Source: Phycisphaera sp. (lineage in GTDB: Bacteria; Planctomycetota; Phycisphaerae; Phycisphaerales; Phycisphaeraceae). Taken from it: DNA of 5,155 nt. Shown piece after piece: positions 1-5,155 of the stretch (position 1 is its first letter; each line of letters starts with the position of its first letter). The notes under the pieces are model-generated. The model was not told the origin of the DNA. It was given only the letters and a program-made list of their open reading frames with translations, and did no database searches. Position numbers and translations under genes: made by a program. Location: the NCBI GenBank assembly GCA_029287335.1, contig JARFRI010000185.1, positions 1-5,155 of the forward strand, given 5' to 3'.

Positions 1-987
1 GGCGGCGCCGGGTTCCTCGGCAGCCATATCTGTGAGCGCATGGTCGATCAGGGCCACGATGTCATCTGCCTGGACAACCTCTTCACCAGCCAGAAGCACA
101 ACATCGAGCACCTGCTCAAGAAGCCCAACTTCGAGTTCATCCGGCACGACGTGACCCAGCCGATCACGCTCGAGGTCGACCAGATCTACAACATGGCCTG
201 CCCCGCATCGCCCGTGCACTACCAGTACAACCCAATCAAAACCATGAAGGTCTCGGTCATGGGCGCGATCAACATGCTCGGCCTGGCCAAGCGCACCGGC
301 GCACGCATCCTTCAGGCCTCCACCTCCGAGGTCTACGGCGACCCTACTGCAGAGCACCATCCCCAGACCGAAGCCTACCGCGGCAATGTGAACCCCATCG
401 GCGTGCGTGCCTGTTACGACGAAGGTAAGCGCGCTGCAGAGACCCTCTTCTTCGACTACCACCGCGCCAACAATGTCGACATCCGCGTCGTCCGGATCTT
501 CAACACCTACGGCCCGCGGATGCACCCCTACGACGGCCGAGTCGTCACCAACTTCATCGTCCAAGCCCTCAAGGGCCAGGACATCACCATCTACGGCGAC
601 GGCTCGCAAACCCGCTCATTTTGCTACTGCGATGACCTGATCGATGTCATCATCGCGCTGATGAACAACGACGACTCGCCCGACCCCAGCTTCGTTGGCC
701 CGGTCAACATCGGTAACCCCGGCGAGTTCACCATCAAGCAGCTCGCCGAAAAAATCATCGAACTCACCGGCTCCAGCAGCAAGCTCACCTTCCTGCCCCT
801 CCCCAACGATGACCCCCTGCAACGCAAACCCGACATCAGCCTCGCCAAAGAAAAGCTCGGCTGGCAGCCAAAGATCGCGCTGGAACAAGGCCTCAAACAA
901 ACGATCGACTACTTCAAGTCGGTTGATCTGGATAGCTTCCGTGTCCCGACCAACCACACCGCACATAAGTCTTCGGAAAAAGGCTAA
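1..987 (+). CDS. uxs: UDP-glucuronate decarboxylase (UDP-xylose synthase), 5' partial
   Basis: This enzyme oxidises UDP-glucuronate with bound NAD+, decarboxylates the 4-keto intermediate and reduces it to UDP-xylose, a cytoplasmic precursor for polysaccharides. The frame is open from base 1, and the 328 visible residues begin inside the Rossmann NAD-binding loop (GGAGFLGSH, residues 1-9), so only a short N-terminus is missing; the ATG at base 40 is internal. Family signatures seen are TSEVYGDP (about 108-115, with the conserved catalytic-type Glu), ACYDEGK (about 138-144, the Tyr-x-x-x-Lys pair of short-chain dehydrogenases), [19 protein letters not shown] and [10 protein letters not shown] with its conserved Arg. 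These match UXS closely over the whole length and distinguish it from dTDP-glucose dehydratase or UDP-glucose epimerase. The last roughly 20 residues (from VDLDSFRVP) are a polar tail that I do not recognise as conserved. It converges on the symporter gene. Function is secure; the physiological product pathway is not visible. Confidence 0.95.
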   Translation, partial: GGAGFLGSHICERMVDQGHDVICLDNLFTSQKHNIEHLLKKPNFEFIRHDVTQPITLEVDQIYNMACPASPVHYQYNPIKTMKVSVMGAINMLGLAKRTGARILQASTSEVYGDPTAEHHPQTEAYRGNVNPIGVRACYDEGKRAAETLFFDYHRANNVDIRVVRIFNTYGPRMHPYDGRVVTNFIVQALKGQDITIYGDGSQTRSFCYCDDLIDVIIALMNNDDSPDPSFVGPVNIGNPGEFTIKQLAEKIIELTGSSSKLTFLPLPNDDPLQRKPDISLAKEKLGWQPKIALEQGLKQTIDYFKSVDLDSFRVPTNHTAHKSSEKG

Positions 988-991
988 GCCT
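971..991 (-). terminator. weak candidate terminator for the symporter gene
   Basis: Read on the minus strand just past the symporter stop codon, AGGCTTAGCCT (991 to 981) can form a 4-bp stem with a 3-base loop and is followed directly by a run of Ts (981 to 977). This is the order of an intrinsic terminator, but the stem is very short. It lies inside the last codons of the convergent decarboxylase gene, including its stop codon. A chance match cannot be excluded. Confidence 0.25.
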
Positions 992-999
992 CCGCGTAA

Positions 1000-2433
1000 T
1001 CAACCAAGCACCAGCGGCAGCACGAGCCGATAGCCGACGATCAACACGAGCCCGCTGAAGATCGACACCAGTCCCCCGAGCTTGAGCAGCGAGCTGGCAC
1101 GCACCTCGCCGGTCGCGAACGCGATCGCGTTGGGCGGGGTGCTCACCGGCATCGCCATCGCAAACGAACAACCCATCGCACATAGCACCGCGAGTTCGAC
1201 CCGATCCGACAAGGTCAGTGACAGCGCCAACACGATCGGCACGAGCAGGTTGGCCGTCGCGGTGTTGCTCATGAACGTGGATAGCGCGATTGATAAGACC
1301 ACGACCACTGCGCCCAGGCCCAACAGCCCGCCGGGCAGGGCCGTCATGTCCGCGCTGGCGACCAGCTCGCTTAAGCCAGACGCCTCGATCCCAACACCCA
1401 TCGCCAACCCGCCCCACATCAGGATCAGGATGTTCCAGTCGATCGAGTCGACGTCGTGTTTATCCAACACGGACAGCGCGGTCAGCGCGACCGCCGCGAG
1501 CAGCGCGACGGTCCCCGCACCAATACCGTGCCATTGCCCGGTGAGCCAGAGCACGACCGTGCCGAGCAGGATCGACAGCGTCAGCTTGCCGTACCACGAG
1601 ATGCGTTTGGGGCCCTCGATGGTTGGCAGCTTGAGGTCCGCCTCGGGCTTGTGCGTGTGGTATAGCAACTGCCCGACCAGTAGGAGCAGGATTAGCGCGA
1701 GCGGCACACCCATCATCATCCACTGCAGGAACGTGATCGTGCCCGGCTCGGCGGCGTTGATCGCGGCGTAGGCCACCGCGTTAGGCGGCGTACCAATCGG
1801 CGTACCCACCCCGCCGATGTTCGCGCCAAAGGGTACCGCCAACACCAACCCGCGGTGGTACCGATCGTCGGCGGGCAACTGCTTGAGGATCGGCCGGAGG
1901 ATCGCGATCATCATCGCCGCCGTCGCCGTATTGCTCATCCACATCGAGAAGAACGCGCTGATCAGCAGCACGCCATACATCAGCATCATCGGGCTGGTCG
2001 TGAAAGGGGCAAGCACCTTCGCCGCAATCGCACGATCGATCTGATGCTTTGTCAGGGCCGCAGACAACAAGAAGCCGCCCATAAATAAGATGATGATGTT
2101 GGACCCAAACGCCGCGAGAAAAATCGTCGATGAGATCGACACACCCTCCGGCAAAGGCTGCAAGCCCGGCAACAACTCCGCTAATCCACCCTCCGTCGCC
2201 AGGAACAAGATCATCATCGCGATGACCAGCAGCGACGTCGCGTAGAGCGGCAGCACCTCAAAGGCCCAGAACATTGCCGCAACGACAAACACGCACGCCA
2301 TCCGCCTTTGCAACTCACCGACCCCGGCCGGTAGCAAGAAATAGAGCCCGACCGAAAGGACCGCGGTCAGCACGATCATGATGATCTGCGATCGCTTGGG
2401 CCGGGGGATCGGGTTGTGTGCCAGTTGCGTCAT
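1000..2433 (-). CDS. DASS/SLC13-family sodium:anion symporter
   Basis: This is a 477-residue inner-membrane protein of the divalent anion:Na+ symporter family, which imports dicarboxylates, citrate or sulfate with sodium. Both family signatures are present in duplicate, as expected for the two inverted halves: Ser-Asn-Thr motifs at 167-169 (MWMSNTATA) and 389-391 (TFMSNTATA), and the partner loops GTPPN at 214-218 and STPPN at 431-435. In solved family members these elements form the two sodium sites and contact the substrate carboxylates. A short basic N-terminus (PRPKR, 10-14) precedes the first membrane helix, and hydrophobic helices run to the last residue. Length is normal for bacterial members. 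The ATG start fits the family N-terminus, although no clear Shine-Dalgarno sequence precedes it. The substrate cannot be decided from sequence alone; no neighbouring gene points to dicarboxylate or sulfur metabolism. It lies 123 bases downstream of the methyltransferase on the same strand and converges with the decarboxylase. Confidence 0.92.
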   Translation of the reverse strand: MTQLAHNPIPRPKRSQIIMIVLTAVLSVGLYFLLPAGVGELQRRMACVFVVAAMFWAFEVLPLYATSLLVIAMMILFLATEGGLAELLPGLQPLPEGVSISSTIFLAAFGSNIIILFMGGFLLSAALTKHQIDRAIAAKVLAPFTTSPMMLMYGVLLISAFFSMWMSNTATAAMMIAILRPILKQLPADDRYHRGLVLAVPFGANIGGVGTPIGTPPNAVAYAAINAAEPGTITFLQWMMMGVPLALILLLLVGQLLYHTHKPEADLKLPTIEGPKRISWYGKLTLSILLGTVVLWLTGQWHGIGAGTVALLAAVALTALSVLDKHDVDSIDWNILILMWGGLAMGVGIEASGLSELVASADMTALPGGLLGLGAVVVVLSIALSTFMSNTATANLLVPIVLALSLTLSDRVELAVLCAMGCSFAMAMPVSTPPNAIAFATGEVRASSLLKLGGLVSIFSGLVLIVGYRLVLPLVLG

Positions 2434-2556
2434 CGGCCGTACAACAAGCGGTTGCGTTGTTCGTATCGATTGGAAGCCAAGCCAAACCGATCATACCGAT
2501 GACAAGGAGACCTCGCCCCGCTCGATGATCAGAATCGCGTTAGCGTTAAGGCCGGC
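2434..2556 (-). other. intergenic gap, likely leader of the symporter gene
   Basis: This is the longest non-coding stretch in the window, between the methyltransferase stop and the symporter start. On the minus strand I see no convincing -35/-10 pair; TTGTCA occurs (around 2500-2505) but has no good -10 partner at the usual distance. A 15-base near-palindrome (2546-2560, TTAAG and CTTAA arms) overlaps the methyltransferase stop codon but lacks a T-run. A short imperfect tandem repeat (ACCGATCAT/ACCGATGAC, 2486-2503) is also present. The gap is long enough for a separate promoter, but none can be shown. Confidence 0.3.
2443..2461 (-). promoter_or_regulatory. small inverted repeat upstream of the symporter start
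   Basis: In the minus-strand transcript, AACAA and GC can pair with GC and TTGTT around a 4-base loop, with one bulged base, ending 9 bases before the ATG. No Shine-Dalgarno motif is visible there. It could affect translation start, but the stem is AT-rich and weak, so this is only a candidate. Confidence 0.15.
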
Positions 2557-3228
2557 TTAATGAAACAGCTTGGGCACAAAGCAGCCGGTCTGCTTCATGT
2601 AGTCCCGGTACTGGTCGCCGAACACCGCGATCAGTGCCTGTTCTTCGCGCTTGGCCTTCATCCGTAACAGCACGATGTGGATCACCGCGATGATGGCCAT
2701 CGGGTAGCTGGCACAGGTCACCGCGGTCGCGGCGATCATCAAGGCGCTCAGCGCGTAGATCGGGTGGCGGGCCACGCCGAAGAGCCCGTTGGTGACCAGT
2801 TGCTGGTCCTCATCCTCTTTGACGATCGCGACCGACCAGTTCCGGCCCATGAGATACCAGCAGTAACACGTCACGAGTAAGCAACCAAAGACGATCCCCG
2901 CCGACCCCCAGCGCACCGCAAGCAGCGGCATCTCAAAGCTTTCCGCGAACGGGCCCCAAGGCGGCTCGTCCTTGCGCAACGCAACCACCGGCAGGGCGTT
3001 CCATAGGATGATCACGATCGCCCAGCCCCGCATCAGCCAACGATCGGCGCGCTGTCTGGGCCGAATCGCCCCGCGCGTGCCCGTCTTGTAACGCTTGTAG
3101 AACGAGAGTGTGACAACGGATATCCAGTAAAGCCAGACCGAGCCGACTACGACGATCAAAGGCCCATCGACCCAGGTCAGGGTCTTGTCGCCAATCAACG
3201 CGAGGGTGGAGCCAACGGGATAGATCAT
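2557..3228 (-). CDS. integral membrane methyltransferase, ICMT/PEMT-like (isoprenylcysteine carboxyl methyltransferase family)
   Basis: This 223-residue protein has several hydrophobic segments (about 22-42, 65-84, 103-126, 158-190) and the C-terminal signature of membrane methyltransferases that use S-adenosylmethionine. Visible motifs are MGRNWS (127-132), NGLFGVARHPIY (147-158, with the conserved Arg-His-Pro), and KREEQAL followed by FGDQYRDYMKQT (193-214, with the paired glutamates and the FGxxYxxY pattern). In the family, the RHP and EE elements help hold the cofactor. Bacterial members are annotated as isoprenylcysteine or phospholipid methyltransferases, but most have no known substrate, and bacteria generally lack the prenylated CaaX proteins that eukaryotic ICMT uses; a lipid or small-molecule substrate is more likely. 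The gene starts 20 bases after the lipoprotein-hydrolase stop, suggesting a shared transcript. The ATG is preceded by no strong Shine-Dalgarno motif, so the exact start is moderately certain. Confidence 0.85.
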   Translation of the reverse strand: MIYPVGSTLALIGDKTLTWVDGPLIVVVGSVWLYWISVVTLSFYKRYKTGTRGAIRPRQRADRWLMRGWAIVIILWNALPVVALRKDEPPWGPFAESFEMPLLAVRWGSAGIVFGCLLVTCYCWYLMGRNWSVAIVKEDEDQQLVTNGLFGVARHPIYALSALMIAATAVTCASYPMAIIAVIHIVLLRMKAKREEQALIAVFGDQYRDYMKQTGCFVPKLFH

Positions 3229-3248
3229 GGCATGCCGATTCGTGTCTG

Positions 3249-3941
3249 TTAGTTCGACTGCTGTTTGACCTTCGCGGGGAAGATCGCCGCGACGTCGGGT
3301 TTACCAGAGACTTGGGCTCGGATGAGATCGACCATCAATGCCTGGATGTCCGGATCGCTCTCGATATCGAAGTGGTTGAAGTCGATGTCGCTCAATGGCC
3401 CGGCCTCAGCGGAGCGCACATCGAAGTTGATTAACTCGGTCTCCGGGTTCTCGGTTTCGACCGGGATACCCCGGAACGCGGGGATCCAGTCCGTCTTTGG
3501 GTGCGAGAGAAAGATGTTGTGACACTGCTTCACGTTGCCCGGAACCATCGGCGGGTTGGTCGCATCCAGCAGCACAATGTAGTCCACCGTGATACCCGCG
3601 TCTTGCAACTTCGCAGCGAGCTTCAGCGCCTTGTCCGCACCCAGCGAGTGCCCGCCGAGCACCAAAGGCCGACGCAACTCGCCAGCGCGATCCGCTTTGA
3701 TGATCCGGTCGCCGATGTCGCGCCACTGCGATCCCGAAATCGTCCGTGCGTGGTGGCCCTCTTCGTTCAGCTCGTTGGTTACATCAAGCAAGCCTTTGGA
3801 AAAAACGTTCCATAAACCAAGGATCAAGAACGTCGAGCCGGGCTTATCTGCCTTGGCCTGGCTGTAGTCGATCGGCGCGCTGGAACAGCCCACCCCCGCG
3901 AGTAAACCAATCAATAAAAAAACAACCCAGTAGCGACGCAT
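3249..3941 (-). CDS. predicted lipoprotein, alpha/beta-hydrolase fold (esterase/thioesterase-like)
   Basis: The 230-residue product starts with a typical export signal: MRRYW, a hydrophobic core (VVFLLIGLLAG), then GVGC with Cys19 as the likely lipidated residue. The residue three before the Cys is Gly rather than the usual Leu/Val, so the lipobox is imperfect. The mature part contains GHSLG (97-101), the nucleophile elbow of alpha/beta hydrolases, with Ser99 as likely nucleophile. Asp126 after a hydrophobic strand (VDYIVLLDA) and His190 in FNHFDI are plausible triad partners. It resembles small thioesterase/lipase-like lipoproteins of unknown substrate; no chemistry can be assigned. I chose the ATG at 3941 because AAGGA sits 6 bases upstream and the signal peptide begins there; the longer reading frame begins with TTG at 3980 and would put a polar 13-residue stretch ahead of the signal. 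It lies between the acyltransferase (62-base gap) and methyltransferase (20-base gap) genes. Confidence 0.75.
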   Translation of the reverse strand: MRRYWVVFLLIGLLAGVGCSSAPIDYSQAKADKPGSTFLILGLWNVFSKGLLDVTNELNEEGHHARTISGSQWRDIGDRIIKADRAGELRRPLVLGGHSLGADKALKLAAKLQDAGITVDYIVLLDATNPPMVPGNVKQCHNIFLSHPKTDWIPAFRGIPVETENPETELINFDVRSAEAGPLSDIDFNHFDIESDPDIQALMVDLIRAQVSGKPDVAAIFPAKVKQQSN

Positions 3942-3947
3942 CGCAAT

Positions 3948-3952
3948 TCCTT
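3948..3952 (-). promoter_or_regulatory. Shine-Dalgarno site that decides the lipoprotein start
   Basis: On the minus strand AAGGA (within AAAGGAATTGCG) lies 6 bases before the ATG at 3941. It is the clearest ribosome binding site in the window and supports the shorter start over the upstream TTG at 3980. Confidence 0.75.
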
Positions 3953-4003
3953 TGTTCTTTCTACAAAATCGATCAGCCAAGCAGGCACATCGAATCGCAA
4001 AGT

Positions 4004-5155
4004 TTAGCCGACATCGCCCGGCCGAGTCGATTCCGCCTGGCCGGGCCTAATCCTCGGCCCATTGAGCCAACGCCCGATCACCGTGTACCGCACGCCCCAC
4101 TGATAGCTCGCCAGCGTCACCACCGACGTCACCGCGACGATGACCAGGAACTTCACCCATGGCCCAACCGCCCAGCCCTTCATCAAGATCATCAGCAGCG
4201 CAACGATCGGCAGGTGGACCAAATACACCCAGTACGCCGAGTCACTGAGCCACCGCACCACCGCCCGCGGCTTGGCGAGGATGGTCAGGCCCAAACCGGT
4301 CATACCCCAGATCATCAGCCAGCAAAACAACGCGATCATCGCGCCGATCGCGATGCGGTCGGCATACTTGGGATAGCCCAGGCTTTCTAGCGTGCGGAAG
4401 TCGTAAGAAGCGAACAGGATAAAAATAAGTGTTGCACCTGTGAGATAAATCCAAGCATATCGCTTGATCGCATCCATCTCCCGATGCAGGCGGAACAGAT
4501 AGATCCCCACCACGAAGAAATAGCCCTGGTACACAAGCTGAACCAACTCATAGCCCCACTGCTCCAGCGTCAGCGGAACGATGTGGTGGTACGCAAAATA
4601 AAAACTTGGGTCGTAAGCAAGAAACGCGAACGTCGGTAGCGCAAACACCATCGGCCGAAGCGCCGACGTAAAGCACCACTTACCCACCGCCCCAAGCACC
4701 GGCTCATCATCGCTTGGCTGACTCTTGGCCAGCTTCAACACCGCCCAGTACACAAACGAAAACACCACGAGGTAGTTCAAAAACCACAGGTGAGCCGGAC
4801 CCATGAAGTGGTCCTCGAACTCCGGCGTATCAAAATCAAACTGGTACACCTCTTCCCATCGCACCCGCCCCTCAGCCAGCCAGCCCCAACTCCAGATCAC
4901 ATACATCAAAGGCAGCAGCGTCACAGAAGCGATCGCCACCGGGATCAGAATGCGATCGACGCGGTGCTTGAGGAACCCGCCTGGCCCACGCCGCCGGGCA
5001 AGCATCGCCGCGAAGAAGCCGGCCATGACAAAGAACAACGGGATCCGCCAGCCGTGGATCCACCAGAACACCGCGTCAAAGCTCCAGTGTGTCGGCTGCT
5101 CGGTCAATGGCCAGAGCAGCCCCTCCATCGGCGCGACCATGTACGTGATCGCCGC
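4004..5155 (-). CDS. membrane acyltransferase family 3 protein (OpgC/MdoC-like), 5' partial
   Basis: This multi-pass inner-membrane protein belongs to the acyltransferase-3 superfamily, which transfers acyl groups such as acetyl or succinyl to extracytoplasmic glycans, lipids or antibiotics. The frame stays open to the right edge (five extra residues, AAITY, before the ATG at 5140), so that Met is probably internal; 383 residues are visible. Numbering from that Met, the OpgC-like signatures are HGWRIPLFFVMAGFF (29-43), a basic loop FLKHRVDRILIP (56-67), GPAHLWFL (113-120) and SDSAYWVYLVHLPIV (299-313), with roughly nine or ten hydrophobic helices. The expected first helix, carrying the Arg...His motif typical of the family, must lie beyond the window. 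The C-terminus is a short polar tail (RPGQAESTRPGDVG). The closest named relative is OpgC, which succinylates osmoregulated periplasmic glucans, but no glucan synthase genes (opgG/opgH) are seen here, so substrate is unknown. It is first of the visible minus-strand genes. Confidence 0.88.
   Translation of the reverse strand, partial: AAITYMVAPMEGLLWPLTEQPTHWSFDAVFWWIHGWRIPLFFVMAGFFAAMLARRRGPGGFLKHRVDRILIPVAIASVTLLPLMYVIWSWGWLAEGRVRWEEVYQFDFDTPEFEDHFMGPAHLWFLNYLVVFSFVYWAVLKLAKSQPSDDEPVLGAVGKWCFTSALRPMVFALPTFAFLAYDPSFYFAYHHIVPLTLEQWGYELVQLVYQGYFFVVGIYLFRLHREMDAIKRYAWIYLTGATLIFILFASYDFRTLESLGYPKYADRIAIGAMIALFCWLMIWGMTGLGLTILAKPRAVVRWLSDSAYWVYLVHLPIVALLMILMKGWAVGPWVKFLVIVAVTSVVTLASYQWGVRYTVIGRWLNGPRIRPGQAESTRPGDVG
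4016..4046 (-). repeat. perfect 8-bp GC-only inverted repeat at the end of the acyltransferase gene
   Basis: GCCCGGCC (4016-4023) and GGCCGGGC (4039-4046) are exact reverse complements separated by 15 bases. In the transcript they could form a stable stem 9 bases before the acyltransferase stop codon. No T-run follows, so it is not a standard intrinsic terminator. It encodes part of the polar C-terminal tail, so the arms could also be a product of GC-rich codons. Confidence 0.45.

Noticed and set aside
616..966. A minus-strand open frame opposite the decarboxylase 3' half
   Set aside because: It is a shadow of the UXS coding frame with no recognisable motif or ribosome binding site.
1082..1771. 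A 229-codon plus-strand open frame opposite the symporter gene
   Set aside because: It is antisense to a well-supported membrane protein, its translation is rich in Ser/Ala/Pro without any recognisable motif, and such frames are common opposite GC-rich genes.
2486..2503. Imperfect 9-base tandem repeat ACCGATCAT/ACCGATGAC
   Set aside because: Only two imperfect units, with no adjacent promoter or known binding-site pattern, so chance is the simplest explanation.
2525..2560. An 11-codon plus-strand mini-ORF (MIRIALALRPA) with an AAGGAG upstream
   Set aside because: The AAGGAG is about 15 bases from the ATG, too far for usual initiation, and the region is more simply the gap between two minus-strand genes.
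2546..2560. Near-palindrome TTAAG-GCCGG-CTTAA at the methyltransferase stop codon as a terminator
   Set aside because: The stem is only 5 AT-rich base pairs and no T-run follows on either strand.
3746..4390. A 214-codon plus-strand open frame across the lipoprotein-acyltransferase junction
   Set aside because: The translation is rich in Arg, His, Pro and Gln with no domain, and it lies opposite two genes with clear family signatures.
1121..4936. Two copies of GCGATCGC (1121-1128 and 4929-4936), resembling the cyanobacterial HIP1 octamer
   Set aside because: Two copies are too few for a HIP1-rich genome, both are within coding sequence, and GATCG-rich text here is explained by frequent Ile (ATC) codons next to G/C-rich codons.

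Overview
The window looks like a piece of a GC-rich Gram-negative-type bacterial chromosome. Evidence is the dense packing of genes, a lipoprotein-type signal sequence, and an acyltransferase of the kind that works on envelope glycans. The mix would fit a marine Planctomycetota/Phycisphaerae-like genome, but that placement is only an impression; no rRNA or other marker is present. I see no tRNA, rRNA, CRISPR array, insertion sequence or phage gene.

Layout. The plus strand carries one gene, a UDP-glucuronate decarboxylase (UDP-xylose synthase) at 1-987. It lacks only its first few codons, which lie before the window. Everything else is on the minus strand. Reading in the direction of transcription, from right to left, there is an OpgC-like membrane acyltransferase (4004-5155, N-terminus outside the window), a small predicted lipoprotein with an alpha/beta-hydrolase GHSLG motif (3249-3941), an ICMT/PEMT-type integral membrane methyltransferase (2557-3228), and a DASS/SLC13-type sodium:anion symporter (1000-2433). 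The symporter converges on the decarboxylase with only 12 bases between the two stop codons. There is no gene-free stretch longer than 300 bases; the largest gap is 123 bases (2434-2556).

How the genes may work together. The acyltransferase, lipoprotein hydrolase and methyltransferase are spaced 62 and 20 bases apart on the same strand and may form one transcript. All three would act at the cell envelope: one moves acyl groups, one could cleave esters or thioesters, one methylates a small or lipid substrate. The symporter lies 123 bases further on and may have its own promoter. The decarboxylase makes UDP-xylose for polysaccharide or glycoprotein synthesis and may belong to a sugar cluster extending left of the window. 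These functional links are inference from position only.

Nothing here is clearly a new biological system. The most useful points are the corrected start of the lipoprotein gene, the open left and right edges, a GC-rich inverted repeat at the end of the acyltransferase gene, and the unusual three-gene envelope set.
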